This document shows, in pieces, positions 1-10,131 of a DNA stretch of 64,000 nucleotides. This DNA comes from Mycobacterium sp. OTB74. Its GTDB lineage: Bacteria; Actinomycetota; Actinomycetes; Mycobacteriales; Mycobacteriaceae. The DNA lies in assembly GCF_029892685.1 (NCBI RefSeq), contig NZ_JARXVD010000001.1, positions 248,001 to 312,000 of the forward strand. The letters run 5' to 3'. A program made the position numbers and the translations under genes. Numbering within the stretch: the stretch's first letter is position 1; each line of letters starts with the position of its first letter. The notes under the pieces are model-generated. The model had not been told where the DNA came from, did no database searches, and worked only from the letters and a program-made list of their open reading frames with translations.

Positions 1-788
1 CGGCGCAGCACTTTTCCGCGCCGATGGTCGGTGCGTTGTGCGCAGCCGGATGCGCAATGCTCACAGACACTGGGCGAGGAAACCAGGTCGAACGGCCGGG
101 CCCGGAATCGGTAGGCGGTCCCGGTGAGTGCACCGACCGGACAGATCTGCACGGTGTTGCCGGAGAAATATGAGTCGAAGGGAGCGGCATTGGGTCCTGT
201 GGCGATGCCGACCTGTTGCAGCGCACCGCGTTCCAGCAATTCGATGAACGGGTCGCCGGCAACCTGGTTGGAGAATCGGGTGCAGCGGGCGCACAAGACA
301 CAACGTTCGCGGTCCAGCAGCACCTGTGCCGATAGGTTGATCGGCTTGGGATAAGTGCGTTTCACATCCTCGAAGCGAGAATCGGTGCGGCCGTTGGACA
401 TTGCCTGGTTCTGCAGCGGGCATTCGCCGCCCTTGTCGCACACCGGGCAGTCCAGTGGATGATTGATCAGCAGCAGCTCCATCACACCCTGCTGGGCCTT
501 GTCGGCGGCCGCGGAGGTCAGCTGAGTGCGTACCACCATGTCAGGGGTAACCGTTGTGGTGCACGACGCCAACGGTTTACGTTGCCCTTCGACCTCGACC
601 AGGCACTGCCGGCAGGCACCCACCGGCTCAAGGAGTGGGTGGTCGCAGAACCGGGGAATCTGGATACCCATGAGCTCGGCCGCACGGATCACCAAGGTGC
701 CCTTGGGCACGCTGACCTGCTGGTCGTCGATGGTTACCGTCACCATCTCGACTGCAGTGGCCTCCTTGGCGGGTTCAGCGAGCGTCAT
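1..788 (-). CDS. nuoG: NADH-quinone oxidoreductase subunit G, N-terminal part (cut by window edge)
   Basis: This is the first ~262 residues of the complex I subunit that carries electron-transferring iron-sulfur clusters in the peripheral arm. Seen: an N-terminal 2Fe-2S ferredoxin-like domain with cysteines in the stretches IPRFCDH and GACRQCLVE and a third in PLASCTTT, then the [17 protein letters not shown] region and a 4Fe-4S stretch [14 protein letters not shown], which match NuoG. The ATG overlaps the nuoF stop (ATGA), so the two are translationally coupled. The gene runs off the left end of the window, so the molybdopterin-like domain is not seen. Confidence 0.95.
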   Translation of the reverse strand, partial: MTLAEPAKEATAVEMVTVTIDDQQVSVPKGTLVIRAAELMGIQIPRFCDHPLLEPVGACRQCLVEVEGQRKPLASCTTTVTPDMVVRTQLTSAAADKAQQGVMELLLINHPLDCPVCDKGGECPLQNQAMSNGRTDSRFEDVKRTYPKPINLSAQVLLDRERCVLCARCTRFSNQVAGDPFIELLERGALQQVGIATGPNAAPFDSYFSGNTVQICPVGALTGTAYRFRARPFDLVSSPSVCEHCASGCAQRTDHRRGKVLR

Positions 789-2086
789 GCGCCGGCTCCT
801 TCCGTGGCGAACACTGCGGCGGCATGTGGGTCGAACGGACACCCACCAGCCAGATGCGCCTCGTACTCGTCGCGGAAATACTTGAGTGAGGACATGATCG
901 GGCTGGCCGCACCGTCGCCCAGCGCGCAGAATGACTTGCCCAGGATGGCATCGGAGATGTCCAGTAGCTTGTCCAAATCGGATGCATCGGCCTGCCCGTT
1001 TTCCAGTCGCGCATAGATCTGAGCCAGCCAGTACGTGCCTTCCCGACACGGTGTGCATTTGCCGCAGGATTCGTGCGCGTAGAACTGCGTCCACCGCCGT
1101 ACTGCACGTACCACACAGGTGGTCTCGTCGAATATCTGTAGCGCTTTTGTGCCCAGCATCGAACCGACACCGGCCATACCCTCGTAGTCCAATGGCACGT
1201 CAAGATGTTCGGCCGTCAACATCGGTGTCGACGACCCGCCCGGCGTCCAGAACTTGAGTTGATGTCCAGCCCGTACCCCGCCGGCGTAGTCCAACAACTC
1301 ACGCAGTGAAATGCCCAGTGGTGCTTCATATTGGCCGGGGCGAGCGACATGTCCCGACAACGAGTACAACGTGAAGCCCGGGGACTTCTCCGAGCCCATG
1401 GACCTGAACCAGTCGACGCCGCCTCGCACCACGGCCGGAACGCTGGCGATCGACTCGACGTTGTTGACCACAGTGGGGCAGGCGTACAGTCCGGCGACCG
1501 CGGGAAACGGTGGGCGCAATCGGGGTTGACCACGCCGGCCCTCTAACGAGTCGAGCAATGCGGTCTCCTCGCCGCAGATGTAGGCGCCGGCGCCGGCATG
1601 TACCACCAGGTCGAGATCGAAACCGGTGCTGCCGATATTGCGTCCCAGATGGCCTGCGGCGTAGGCCTCGGCTACCGCAGTCTGCAGTCGCCGCAACACC
1701 GGCACGACCTCGCCACGGACATAGATGAACGCGTGTCTGGCGCCGATGGCATACGACGCAATGATCGCGCCCTCCACCAGCGCATGCGGAGTGGCCAACA
1801 TGAGCGGAATGTCTTTGCAGGTACCGGGTTCGGACTCGTCGGCATTGACCACCAGGTAATGCGGCCTGCCGTCGTCGGGGGAGATGAACGACCACTTGGT
1901 GCCGGTGGGGAAGCCCGCGCCGCCGCGGCCGCGAAGTCCAGAGTCCTTCACCAGACCGATCACTTCACCGGGCGGCATCGCCAGAACCTTGCGCAGAGCC
2001 TGGTAGCCGCCCTGACGCAGATAGCTCGCCAACGTCCACGATTGCGGCTGATCCCAGTGGCGGCTGAGCACCGGTGTCAAATTCAC
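785..2086 (-). CDS. nuoF: NADH-quinone oxidoreductase subunit F (NADH/FMN-binding)
   Basis: 433 residues. NuoF binds NADH and FMN and starts electron flow into complex I. Seen: the glycine-rich nucleotide motif [16 protein letters not shown] near residue 55 and the 4Fe-4S ligand stretch [15 protein letters not shown] in the C-terminal third. I chose a GTG start at 2086 that overlaps the nuoE stop (TAGTGA), because the protein then begins [12 protein letters not shown], the usual mycobacterial NuoF N-terminus; a longer in-frame extension exists but has no family support. ATGA overlap with nuoG downstream. Confidence 0.96.
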   Translation of the reverse strand: MNLTPVLSRHWDQPQSWTLASYLRQGGYQALRKVLAMPPGEVIGLVKDSGLRGRGGAGFPTGTKWSFISPDDGRPHYLVVNADESEPGTCKDIPLMLATPHALVEGAIIASYAIGARHAFIYVRGEVVPVLRRLQTAVAEAYAAGHLGRNIGSTGFDLDLVVHAGAGAYICGEETALLDSLEGRRGQPRLRPPFPAVAGLYACPTVVNNVESIASVPAVVRGGVDWFRSMGSEKSPGFTLYSLSGHVARPGQYEAPLGISLRELLDYAGGVRAGHQLKFWTPGGSSTPMLTAEHLDVPLDYEGMAGVGSMLGTKALQIFDETTCVVRAVRRWTQFYAHESCGKCTPCREGTYWLAQIYARLENGQADASDLDKLLDISDAILGKSFCALGDGAASPIMSSLKYFRDEYEAHLAGGCPFDPHAAAVFATEGAGA

Positions 2087-2805
2087 TACGGCGCCTCCAT
2101 ACCCAGTTCGTCGGCGATTCGCAGCCCCGCCAGCGTCGCCTCGCCGGGCGCCGAATCGTTGCATCCAAGGCGGTCATCGGCGAAGCCGGCCAGGATGCGC
2201 GCGGTTTCACGGAAGGTACACAGCGGTGCGCCCCGGGTCGGGGTCGCCGGACTTCCTGACCGTAGTGAGTCGACGAGCTCCCTTGCGCTGCTGGGAGTTT
2301 GATTATCGAAGAACTCCCAGTTGACCATCAGAACTGGGGCGTAGTCGCAGGCCGCATTGCATTCGATGTGCTCCAGGGTCACCCGGCCGTCGGCGGTCGT
2401 CTCGCCGGCTCCGACCCCGAGATGCTCTTCCAGAGATTCCAGGATCGCGTCACCGCCCATCACCGCGCACAGTGTGTTGGTGCACACTCCAACCAGATAG
2501 TCGCCGGTGGGGGTGCGGCGGTACATCGAGTAGAAGGTCGCCACCGCGGTGACCTCCGCGGGGCTGAGGCCCAATTGTGCTGCACAGAAGGAGATTCCGG
2601 CGGGGGTTAGATAGCCGTCCTCGGACTGGACCAGGTGCAGCAGCGGCAACAGGGCCGACCGCGCGCTGGGATACTTGGCGATGATCGCGGCTGCATCGGC
2701 CGCCAGCCGCAATGCCACCCCATTCGAATAGGACTGCGGACCTTGACCTATCGGTGGTCCCGGCTCGTCAGGGCGTGGACCCAGCTGCAGCTCCACAACG
2801 CTCAC
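2086..2805 (-). CDS. nuoE: NADH-quinone oxidoreductase subunit E
   Basis: 239 residues, 24 kDa-type subunit of the NADH dehydrogenase module holding a 2Fe-2S cluster. The four ligands are visible as C-x4-C in VCTNTLC and C-x3-C in ECNAAC. The GTG start at 2805 overlaps the nuoD stop (GTGA) and gives [12 protein letters not shown]; the open frame continues 25 codons upstream into nuoD without family support. Middle member of the tightly packed nuoA-G run. Confidence 0.94.
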   Translation of the reverse strand: MSVVELQLGPRPDEPGPPIGQGPQSYSNGVALRLAADAAAIIAKYPSARSALLPLLHLVQSEDGYLTPAGISFCAAQLGLSPAEVTAVATFYSMYRRTPTGDYLVGVCTNTLCAVMGGDAILESLEEHLGVGAGETTADGRVTLEHIECNAACDYAPVLMVNWEFFDNQTPSSARELVDSLRSGSPATPTRGAPLCTFRETARILAGFADDRLGCNDSAPGEATLAGLRIADELGMEAP

Positions 2806-4115
2806 CTGTCTACCCCTCCCATCACTGGGTCTATCGACGCCACCGCGGCGATCGCGTCGGCGACCATGGCTCCCTCGCACATCGCTGCCACCGCTTGCAG
2901 ATTCGTGAACGAGGGATCGCGGTAGTGCACCCGGTAGGGGCGGGTGCCGCCGTCGGAGACCATGTGCACGCCCAACTCACCACGAGGCGATTCGACCGCC
3001 ACGTAGACCTGTCCGGCCGGCACTCGGATGCCCTCGGTCACGAGTTTGAAATGGTGGATGAGTGCCTCCATCGACGAACCCATGATCTTGGCGATGTGCT
3101 CGTTGGAGTTGCCCAGACCGTCGGGTCCGATCTTCAAATCGGCTGGCCAGGCCAGCTTCTTGTCGGTGATCATCACCGGGCCGGGCTTGAGTCGATCGAT
3201 ACACTGCTCCACGATCTTGATGGATTCGCGCATCTCGCGCACCCGAATTATGTAACGCCCGTAGGAATCACACTGGTCGTCGGTGATGACATCGAATTCA
3301 TAGTTCTCATACCCACAGTACGGTTGGGCTCGTCGTAGGTCATGCGGCAGCCCGGTGGCTCGTAGTATCGGCCCGGTGATGCCCAGAGCCATACATCCGG
3401 TCAGATCCAGGTAGCCGACGCCCTGCGTGCGGGCCTTCCAGATGTAGTTCTCGTTGAGTAGGTCTTCCATGTCCTGCAGGCGCTTTGGTAGCAGCGTGAG
3501 CAATTCGCGTAGTTGCGGAAGGGCTTCGTCGGGCAGGTCTGCGGCCAGGCCACCGGGCCGGATGAAAGCGTGGTTCATCCGTAGCCCGGTGATGGTCTCG
3601 AAGACCGACAGCACCAGCTCGCGCTCGCGGAAACCGAAGAACATCGCCGACATGGATCCCAGTTCCATTCCCCCGGTGGCCAGGGCCACCAGATGGCTGG
3701 AGATCCGGTTCAGCTCCATGAGCATGACCCGAATGACGTTGGCACGCTCGGGGATATCGTCGGTGACCCCTAGTAGCTTCTCAACTCCCAGGCAATACGC
3801 CGTCTCGTTGAAGAAGGGGGACAGGTAGTCCATCCGCGTCACGAATGTGACACCCTGGGTCCACGTCCGGTATTCGAGATTCTTCTCGATACCGGTGTGT
3901 AGATAGCCGATTCCGCATCGAATCTCGGTGATGGTCTCGCCGTCGATCTCCAGGATCAACCGCAGCACCCCGTGTGTGGACGGATGCTGCGGGCCCATGT
4001 TCACCACGATGCGCTCGCCGGCTACGGCGTTCTCGCGCGCCGCTGCGACCACTTCTTCCCAGTCCTGACCGCCGACGGTGATCACGCGGTCCTGGGAGTC
4101 GTTGGGTACGTTCAT
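2802..4115 (-). CDS. nuoD: NADH-quinone oxidoreductase subunit D
   Basis: 437 residues, the 49 kDa-type subunit that forms the quinone-binding pocket with NuoB. Seen: the N-terminal [14 protein letters not shown] stretch, the central [13 protein letters not shown] and the C-terminal [11 protein letters not shown] stretch, all typical of NuoD; length is normal. Its ATG shares one base with the nuoC stop codon (TGATG), so translation is likely coupled. Confidence 0.97.
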   Translation of the reverse strand: MNVPNDSQDRVITVGGQDWEEVVAAARENAVAGERIVVNMGPQHPSTHGVLRLILEIDGETITEIRCGIGYLHTGIEKNLEYRTWTQGVTFVTRMDYLSPFFNETAYCLGVEKLLGVTDDIPERANVIRVMLMELNRISSHLVALATGGMELGSMSAMFFGFRERELVLSVFETITGLRMNHAFIRPGGLAADLPDEALPQLRELLTLLPKRLQDMEDLLNENYIWKARTQGVGYLDLTGCMALGITGPILRATGLPHDLRRAQPYCGYENYEFDVITDDQCDSYGRYIIRVREMRESIKIVEQCIDRLKPGPVMITDKKLAWPADLKIGPDGLGNSNEHIAKIMGSSMEALIHHFKLVTEGIRVPAGQVYVAVESPRGELGVHMVSDGGTRPYRVHYRDPSFTNLQAVAAMCEGAMVADAIAAVASIDPVMGGVDR

Positions 4116-4804
4116 CAGTTATAGGCCCGCCGCTCGTCGGGAGGTGGAATCTGTGCGCCGTGGTATTCCACCGGAATGCCGCCCAGCGGATAGTCTTTGC
4201 GCTGCGGGTGACCGACCCAGTCGTCGGGCATCTCGATGCGGGTCAGTGCGGGGTGCCCGTCGAAGATGATGCCGAAGAAATCATACGTTTCGCGCTCATG
4301 CCAGTCCGTGGTCGGATAGACCGAAAACAGCGACGGCACATGAGGATCGGCATCCGGTGTGGTGGTCTCGACCCGAATGCGCCGATTGTGGGTTATGGAC
4401 ATCAATGGGTAGACGGCATGCAATTCGCGCCCCGTATCGTCGGGGTAGTGCACCCCCGATACGCCCAGACACAGTTCGAACCGTAATGCCGGGTCGTCAC
4501 GCAGCACTTGGGCGACCGCGACCAGGTGCTCCCGGTGAATTTCCAGGGTCAGCTCATCACGGAACACCACGACGCGTTCCACCGCGGCCGTAAAAACGTT
4601 CTGGCCCAACGCCTCTGCCAGGGCATCGACCACTGCGTCGAAGTATCCGCCGTAGGGCCGCGGCGAACTCGCCGGCAGGGTTACCGCACTTACCAACCGG
4701 CCATAGCCCGACGTGTCACCGCTGCCCTGCACGCCGAACATGCCACGGCGCGTTCCGATCACCTCGGGCCCGTCGGGGGCGGTGCCGCTCGGCGTGTCCG
4801 TCAT
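4115..4804 (-). CDS. nuoC: NADH-quinone oxidoreductase subunit C
   Basis: 229 residues, 30 kDa-type subunit of the peripheral arm. Seen: the family signature near the C-terminus, [18 protein letters not shown] followed by [18 protein letters not shown]. The first ~35 residues are a low-complexity leader that is common in actinobacterial NuoC. It overlaps nuoB upstream by four bases and nuoD downstream by one. Confidence 0.96.
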   Translation of the reverse strand: MTDTPSGTAPDGPEVIGTRRGMFGVQGSGDTSGYGRLVSAVTLPASSPRPYGGYFDAVVDALAEALGQNVFTAAVERVVVFRDELTLEIHREHLVAVAQVLRDDPALRFELCLGVSGVHYPDDTGRELHAVYPLMSITHNRRIRVETTTPDADPHVPSLFSVYPTTDWHERETYDFFGIIFDGHPALTRIEMPDDWVGHPQRKDYPLGGIPVEYHGAQIPPPDERRAYN

Positions 4805-5358
4805 GACCGCAATAGTCCCTTCAGTTCGATGGTCGGGCGTGCCTGCAGCGCAGCCTCTTCCGCGGCGGCGATGGCCTCAGCGCGGTTGACGCCCAGCGGC
4901 ATCTCCTGAATCTTTGCGTGCAGCTTGAGAATTGCGTTGAGGAGCATTTCTGGACGGGGCGGGCACCCCGGTAGATAGATGTCGACGGGCACGATGTGAT
5001 CGACGCCCTGAACCACTGCGTAGTTGTTGAACATGCCTCCCGAGGAGGCGCAGACGCCCATAGCCAGAACCCATTTGGGCTCGGCCATCTGGTCGTACAC
5101 CTGGCGCAGCACCGGAGCCATCTTCTGGCTGACCCGGCCGGCGACGATCATCAAATCTGCCTGACGCGGCGTGGCGGAGAACCTCTCCATACCGAACCGG
5201 GCGATGTCGAAACGCGGTCCAGCGGTGGCCATCATTTCGATGGCGCAGCAGGCCAGGCCGAAGGTGGCCGGCCACAACGAGCCTGACCGAACGTATCCCG
5301 CAACCTTCTCGACAGTCGACAACAGGATGCCGCCGGGTAAGCGTTCTTCCAGTCCCAT
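4801..5358 (-). CDS. nuoB: NADH-quinone oxidoreductase subunit B
   Basis: 185 residues. NuoB binds the last 4Fe-4S cluster (N2), which passes electrons to quinone. Seen: ligand stretches [20 protein letters not shown] and [11 protein letters not shown]. The open frame extends upstream to 5493 into nuoA, but [10 protein letters not shown] at 5358 matches the mycobacterial NuoB N-terminus and follows nuoA by 14 bases. Length equals the usual 184 residues. Confidence 0.96.
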   Translation of the reverse strand: MGLEERLPGGILLSTVEKVAGYVRSGSLWPATFGLACCAIEMMATAGPRFDIARFGMERFSATPRQADLMIVAGRVSQKMAPVLRQVYDQMAEPKWVLAMGVCASSGGMFNNYAVVQGVDHIVPVDIYLPGCPPRPEMLLNAILKLHAKIQEMPLGVNRAEAIAAAEEAALQARPTIELKGLLRS

Positions 5359-5372
5359 CCTCGTCCCGTCCT

Positions 5373-5747
5373 TCAGTCCCAGTTCAATCCGCCGCGGCGC
5401 CAGATATATGCGTAGGCGACGAACACCGTCAGCATGAAGAGCAGCATCTCCACGACGGCGAATACCCCAAGGGAATCGAAGGAAACCGCCCACGGGTACA
5501 GGAACACGATCTCGATGTCGAATACGATGAACAACATGGCCGTCAGGTAGTACTTCACCGGGAACCGTTGCCCTGTGGTCTCATGACCAAGCGAGCCCGG
5601 TTCCATCGGTTCGATACCGCATTCGTACGCCTCGAGCTTGGCCCGGTTGTAGCGGCGCGGGCCGATCACCAGCGCGATGCCGACCGAACCTATCGCGAAC
5701 ACGGCCGCGATGGCGCCAAGCACCAGGATGGGGACGTAGACATTCAT
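5373..5747 (-). CDS. nuoA: NADH-quinone oxidoreductase subunit A
   Basis: 124 residues, small membrane subunit with three predicted helices (about 7-27, 66-86 and 92-115). Seen: the conserved loop [12 protein letters not shown] with its cysteine, and [15 protein letters not shown]. First gene of the nuo operon; a GAGGGAGCGACTCAGGGT leader precedes the ATG. The promoter should lie in 5748-5973. Confidence 0.96.
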   Translation of the reverse strand: MNVYVPILVLGAIAAVFAIGSVGIALVIGPRRYNRAKLEAYECGIEPMEPGSLGHETTGQRFPVKYYLTAMLFIVFDIEIVFLYPWAVSFDSLGVFAVVEMLLFMLTVFVAYAYIWRRGGLNWD

Positions 5748-5778
5748 ACCCTGAGTCGCTCCCTCGTCGGGCTGTCGA

Positions 5779-5794
5779 TGTGAGCTAGCACACA
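5779..5794. promoter_or_regulatory. CRP/FNR-like palindrome upstream of nuoA
   Basis: TGTGAGCTAGCACACA, close to the mycobacterial Crp consensus TGTGA-N6-TCACA with one half-site mismatch. It lies 31 bases upstream of the nuoA start, in the 226-base gap between nuoA and the receiver gene. Position relative to the transcription start is unknown, so activation or repression cannot be inferred. Confidence 0.45.
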
Positions 5795-5973
5795 GCTTAG
5801 CCGCGTTAACGGATGGGGTGGCGCATTTTGGATAGGATCGATCTTGAATCTACGGTGTTCCCGCGCAGACCTGCGCTTTGCGCGAAGATTGAACGGCCGC
5901 AGGCTATTTCATGCTGGTTAATTACCATTTAAGCGACGTCGACCGGCGTCGTCCGCGGTCGGCCTGTGAGTAT

Positions 5974-6366
5974 CTAAACGCGGTTGGTCAATACGGCTAC
6001 TACGGCTTCGCCGAGTCGGATCGGGTCGATCGGGTGCGGCACTGAGGCTTCGGCTCGTGACCATGACGCCAGCCAGGCGTCATCGGGCCGTCCGGTGAGG
6101 ACCACGATCGGTGGGCACTGCGCCACCTCGTCCTTCAATTGTTTCGCCAACCCCATCCCGCCGGCCGGAGTGGCCTCACCGTCCAGGATCGCCAGATCGA
6201 TATCGCCACCGCCCACAGTGTTGATCACCACGGGTGCCGTCGCCACATCAAGATAGGTCAGTTCCGGGAAGTCGGGGTGGACTCGGCGGCCCAGAGCAGC
6301 GCGCACCTGATCACGCGTGTTCGGGTTATCGCTGTACACCAGGATCTTCAGCGCAGTCTTGGCCAC
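5974..6366 (-). CDS. Stand-alone response-regulator receiver domain protein, atypical
   Basis: 130 residues, one receiver (CheY-like) domain and no output domain. Seen: an acidic start KILVYSDN, the candidate phospho-acceptor D62 in LAILDGEA, and the switch threonine in VVLTGR. The lysine that normally precedes the proline near the C-terminus is replaced: the sequence there is VPHPIDPI. The same gene neighbour sits beside nuoA in M. tuberculosis (Rv3143). It may be a non-canonical receiver acting by protein binding; its target is unknown. Confidence 0.8.
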   Translation of the reverse strand: MAKTALKILVYSDNPNTRDQVRAALGRRVHPDFPELTYLDVATAPVVINTVGGGDIDLAILDGEATPAGGMGLAKQLKDEVAQCPPIVVLTGRPDDAWLASWSRAEASVPHPIDPIRLGEAVVAVLTNRV

Positions 6367-6370
6367 CCGA

Positions 6371-7714
6371 TCAGGCTACGACCGAACCGTCATGCGGCGC
6401 GTCGTTTTCTGCCGACCCGGCCGGAGTTGTTGGGGTGCAAGGTGTTTGCGCAAGCTTGTCGACCAGTGCAGCCAGCCCGGCGAACCCGGGGGAGATGGCC
6501 ATCTCGGCCCTGATCCGTTCACTCGCGCGCCGATAGCGGGAATCGTTCAGCACCGCGTGGATGGCCCCGTGCAGATCCCGCGGGGTCGGGTGCTCACTGC
6601 GGATGCGATGGCCGGCACCGGACCACGCGACCCGGGCACCGACCTCCGGCTTGTCCTCCTTGCCGCCTGTCGCGACGACGGGCACGCCGTAGCGTAAGGC
6701 GTGCTGGACGCCGCCGTAGCCGCCGTTGGTGACGTAAACCGCTGTGCGCGGCAATAGTTCGTCGTACGGCAGGTATGTGGCGGCGCGGGCATTTGCCGGC
6801 AGTGGCGGCAGGCTGTCGAGGGGACGGCCGCCTGTCGAGACGACTATGAGAACGTCCTCGTCGGCCAGTGCTCGCAGAGTGGGTGCGATGACCTGGCCGT
6901 AGTCGAGGTTGGCGACGGTGCCTTGGGTTACGTGCACCACCGGCCGCGGTCCGTCGAGGTCGGGCCACCAATCCGGGAGCGGCGTCGGCATGCTGGTGGC
7001 CGTCAGCGGCCCGGCGAAATACAGATTCGGCGGCGCATCGGACATCGGATACTCGAAGGAGGGAACGCTGAACTGCACGTACGCGTCGGTGTGCCGGCTC
7101 CAGCTGGTGAGCGTGAAGGGGATCTGGGTGCCGTGCACATCGTGGTAGGCCGTTTCGATGACCTGATGCGACTGTCGCAGCAACCGTCGATGGATGGCCG
7201 CCAGGACGGTATTGCGTTGCCGGTTGAAGAACCGGGCCGGCGGCAAGCCCATTCCGAATGGTGCGCTGTCCAGGCTTTCGAAGCAGACCGGGACGATGCC
7301 GCACATGATCACCGCCGGGCGATCGCGTCGTTGCTGTTCGAGCAGGAAAGCGGCGCCGAGGAACAGTGGGTCTGCGAGCACGACGTCGGCCGGTTTTGCC
7401 GAGAGTGCCGCCATCAGTGCGTGGTACTGCGCGGTGGAGGGCCGGGCGAACACGTGCTCGACGTCGAAGGCGATCGCCTTGGTGCCTTTGAGCTTGGCGC
7501 GCTGTGGAAACTGGTCGAACAACGACGCGTCGTCGAAGTCGGCTTCCTCGGGCAGCGGCATGAACGACGCGCCGACGGCGGTGACCTTGTCGGCGAACTT
7601 GCGGCCGGTGATGAAGCGGACGTCATCGCCGCGTTCGACGAAGCCTTTCGCCACGCTCAACAGCGGTGTCACGTGGCCGTGGGCGGGAATGCTGCAGATG
7701 ACGATCGATGACAT
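6371..7714 (-). CDS. UGT-type glycosyltransferase (GT1 family)
   Basis: 447 residues, GT-B fold. Seen: the N-terminal acceptor-side start VICSIPAHGHVTPLLSVAKG, HVTQGTVANLDYG near residue 275, and the donor-binding region PYDELLPRTAVYVTNGGYGG followed by HALRYGVPVV, as in macrolide/steroid-type UGTs. It probably transfers a sugar from a nucleotide donor to a small hydrophobic acceptor; substrate not deducible. The divergent TetR gene starts 50 bases away and may control it. Its 3' end is 4 bases from the receiver gene. Confidence 0.88.
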   Translation of the reverse strand: MSSIVICSIPAHGHVTPLLSVAKGFVERGDDVRFITGRKFADKVTAVGASFMPLPEEADFDDASLFDQFPQRAKLKGTKAIAFDVEHVFARPSTAQYHALMAALSAKPADVVLADPLFLGAAFLLEQQRRDRPAVIMCGIVPVCFESLDSAPFGMGLPPARFFNRQRNTVLAAIHRRLLRQSHQVIETAYHDVHGTQIPFTLTSWSRHTDAYVQFSVPSFEYPMSDAPPNLYFAGPLTATSMPTPLPDWWPDLDGPRPVVHVTQGTVANLDYGQVIAPTLRALADEDVLIVVSTGGRPLDSLPPLPANARAATYLPYDELLPRTAVYVTNGGYGGVQHALRYGVPVVATGGKEDKPEVGARVAWSGAGHRIRSEHPTPRDLHGAIHAVLNDSRYRRASERIRAEMAISPGFAGLAALVDKLAQTPCTPTTPAGSAENDAPHDGSVVA

Positions 7715-7750
7715 TCTGGCCCCTGGGGATCATCTTCGGTTGGTCAGCGT

Positions 7751-7763
7751 AGTATTCATTACT
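7751..7763. promoter_or_regulatory. Putative TetR operator between divergent genes
   Basis: AGTATTCATTACT is an inverted repeat (AGTA..TACT half-sites with an A/T-rich middle) directly before the GTG start of the TetR gene and 37 bases from the glycosyltransferase start. Position between divergent genes is typical of TetR autoregulation; inferred only from symmetry. Confidence 0.4.
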
Positions 7764-8423
7764 GTGACACGGCAGTCAATATCTAGGCGCGGGTATCGAT
7801 CGGAGCTCAGGCAGCGTCAGGCCGAGGAAACCCGCACCCGCATCCTGTTCAGTGCGGCCGAACTCTTTGCCGCCGACGGATACGCGCGAACAACCCTGGC
7901 CAAGATCGCTTCCGTCGCGGGTGTGTCACCCGAGACCGTGCAGGGGCAGGGGTCCAAGGCTGCGCTCTTGATTGCCGCCCTCGAGTACACCGTGGTGGGC
8001 GTCAGCGGCGAGGAGAACGTCCTCAATCTGGAGCTCGGACGCCGTTTGCAAGCTGCCGCGAGTCCGTCCGACGCCGTCGAGCTGATCATCGCCGAGCAGA
8101 CCGAGGCACACGAACGCAGCGCCGGGCTGGGGCTGGCACTGATCGGTGCTGCCAACGGCGATCCCGAACTGGACCGCTATCTGACCGCGCTGCTGGCGAG
8201 CGTCACCGAACAGCATCGTCGGCTGCTCGCGATCTTCCGTGACCGCGGATGGTTGCGTGACCAGATGCCGTTCGACGAACTGGTCGAAACATCCGCGGTG
8301 CTCTGCAGCATCGAGACTTTCATCCGGATCACCCAGCGTGACGGATGGACCGTGGACCGCTACCGAACCTGGCTGCGTCGGGTGATGACGAATATCATTT
8401 TCGTTGCGCCGCAACCGAATTAG
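7764..8423 (+). CDS. TetR-family transcriptional regulator
   Basis: 219 residues. Seen: the N-terminal helix-turn-helix (RTRILFSAAELFAADGYART followed by IASVAGVSPETVQ) and a ligand domain without recognisable family. I chose GTG at 7764 (VTRQSISRRGYR); an in-frame TTG at 7740 is the alternative. Longer upstream extensions overlap the glycosyltransferase antisense and are not credible. Likely represses the divergent glycosyltransferase gene. Its stop overlaps that of the convergent SnoaL-like gene. Confidence 0.85.
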   Translation: MTRQSISRRGYRSELRQRQAEETRTRILFSAAELFAADGYARTTLAKIASVAGVSPETVQGQGSKAALLIAALEYTVVGVSGEENVLNLELGRRLQAAASPSDAVELIIAEQTEAHERSAGLGLALIGAANGDPELDRYLTALLASVTEQHRRLLAIFRDRGWLRDQMPFDELVETSAVLCSIETFIRITQRDGWTVDRYRTWLRRVMTNIIFVAPQPN

Positions 8424-8812
8424 AGCAGCGCCGCCATATCCCGCGGGTCGAAGTATTCGTCGATCCGGCTGATGAGGCCGTTGGCGCCGAGTGCGACGAC
8501 GATGCAGACCCGCATCGCGATGGTCGCGCCGTCGGTGCCGGTGGCATGCAGGATGTGCTGTTGAACGAAACCGCCGTCGAAGATGCGCCGGTCCAGTATC
8601 TCGTAGCGGCGGACGCTGGTGCGGTTGATGAACCAGCAGATCACCGCGTACGCGCGACGGTAGTCGTTATCCTTCGGATCGCCGGAGTGCCACACGGCGA
8701 TGTCGTTGTTCCAGAGTTCCTCGATGAGCGCGACGTCGGACTGCTCGATGGCCTCGAACAACCGATCGGCGACGTCGATGATGGCCAGTTCGTCGGTGAC
8801 GGGCATGCTCAC
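8420..8812 (-). CDS. SnoaL/NTF2-like domain protein
   Basis: 130 residues with the cone-shaped NTF2-like pattern: a helical start (ADRLFEAIEQSDVALIEELW), then NDIAVWHSG and alternating strands. Members are either small-molecule isomerases/hydrolases or non-catalytic. Overlaps the APH-type gene start by four bases, so it is the last gene of the catabolic operon. Substrate unknown. Confidence 0.75.
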   Translation of the reverse strand: MSMPVTDELAIIDVADRLFEAIEQSDVALIEELWNNDIAVWHSGDPKDNDYRRAYAVICWFINRTSVRRYEILDRRIFDGGFVQQHILHATGTDGATIAMRVCIVVALGANGLISRIDEYFDPRDMAALL

Positions 8813-10131
8813 TCCTCCTGATAGCTGGGATGGGCAGCGGCCAACCGATTACTCACCAGCACCCTCAGACACGGCATGAGATCGTCGGCCCGGTCATCGA
8901 GATCGCCCCGCCGGATCGCTGTGGCCAGTTCTGCTTCGTCGGTAACGCAAAGCTTCGACAGGGCAGCGCTCGCCTCGTCGGACGAGCCGTTGTCTAGTTC
9001 GCGCTGCACCATCCGCAACGCGTTGGCCGCAACGCGGGCATGGTAGTTGACCTGGCCGTCGGTGGCGCCCCGAACATCGGTGTCGAGGAAGTCGGCGACC
9101 GCGGCGACGAGTTCTGCCGCGGTAGGACGGCCGTGCAGTACGCCGGAGGGATCTGGATGCGATTCGGTCGGCTTGGAGCGCGTGAACGCACCCGCATGGT
9201 CGGGGTCGATCAGGTTCAGCAGGTCCCACTCCGTCTCGCAGACCCGGCGTCCGATGGTCGCCAGCTCCACCGACGGGCTTTGCCCGGACAGATGGCGCTC
9301 GGCTTGGAAGCGGCAGATCACCCCCCAGCGCAGGGTGGCAAGCACCAGCCACCACCGGAACTCGTCCCGGTCGACCGTGCGGTCGCCGGTGTGTTCGTAG
9401 GCGGTCAGAAAATCCTCGATGCTGCCGAGTCCGCCTGCACCGAGAGACTTGGGGGCGCCGAACCGCCACGCCCGGATGCAGAACCACGCCAGGTCCTCGC
9501 AGGGATCACCGGCGTGGGTCAGTTCCCAGTCCAGCACAGCGGCCAGGCGTGAGCCGTCGATGACGAGATTGCCCATCCGAAAATCGCCGTGCACCAGGGT
9601 GGCAGGCCGGGATGCCGGTCGATTGCGCTCGAGCCAGCGGAACGCCCACTCGAACGTTGCGGTGGTGTCGTGCATCGCATCCAGTTCCGCGCGCCAGGCA
9701 CCCAGCTGGTCCTCGCTGCTCAGCCCAGCGCCGGCAGGATCGGCCCGGTGAATGTCGGCCAGTGCGTCCGCGCACTGTGCCAACAGGGCAGCGCGGCCCG
9801 CGTCGTCCAGCCCGCGGAAAATCTTGCGGACGATGGTCTCGCCCGGGATTTCGGAACAGATCAGATAAGGGTTACCCAGCGGCTCAACAGAATTCGATGC
9901 CGCCAGGATATGCGGGACCGGAGCGCCCTGGGCGCCCGCGAGCTTCTGGACCGCAGCTTCGAGTTCCATCGAGGCATGCAGTTCATCGGGTGGGCCGGTG
10001 CGCAGGATCAGCGGCCGCTCGTCGGCCTTGAACGCCCAGGTGGTCCGGCTCGCCCCGCCCGTCAGCCGGGTCAGATCGGTCACCGTCGCACCGAGCACGG
10101 CGCCCAGCGCGTCTGCGAGAACAGCACTCAT
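8809..10131 (-). CDS. APH-type kinase, candidate hydroxyacyl-CoA kinase
   Basis: 440 residues, aminoglycoside-phosphotransferase/choline-kinase fold. Seen: nucleotide loop LTGGASRTTWAFKA, catalytic loop LVHGDFRMGN and metal-binding LDWELTHAGDPCEDLAWF. After about residue 340 a helical tail follows. It overlaps the upstream acyl-CoA dehydrogenase gene by four bases. Known: in ACAD10/ACAD11 a kinase of this fold is fused to an acyl-CoA dehydrogenase, and in the Pseudomonas lva pathway separate kinase and dehydrogenase proteins convert 4-hydroxyacyl-CoA by phosphorylation and elimination. By analogy this is more likely a hydroxyacyl-CoA kinase than an antibiotic resistance enzyme; inference. Confidence 0.78.
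   Translation of the reverse strand: MSAVLADALGAVLGATVTDLTRLTGGASRTTWAFKADERPLILRTGPPDELHASMELEAAVQKLAGAQGAPVPHILAASNSVEPLGNPYLICSEIPGETIVRKIFRGLDDAGRAALLAQCADALADIHRADPAGAGLSSEDQLGAWRAELDAMHDTTATFEWAFRWLERNRPASRPATLVHGDFRMGNLVIDGSRLAAVLDWELTHAGDPCEDLAWFCIRAWRFGAPKSLGAGGLGSIEDFLTAYEHTGDRTVDRDEFRWWLVLATLRWGVICRFQAERHLSGQSPSVELATIGRRVCETEWDLLNLIDPDHAGAFTRSKPTESHPDPSGVLHGRPTAAELVAAVADFLDTDVRGATDGQVNYHARVAANALRMVQRELDNGSSDEASAALSKLCVTDEAELATAIRRGDLDDRADDLMPCLRVLVSNRLAAAHPSYQEE

Noticed and set aside
8809..10131. Aminoglycoside resistance gene
   Set aside because: The fold is shared with many metabolic kinases and the gene is coupled to an acyl-CoA dehydrogenase in a catabolic operon.
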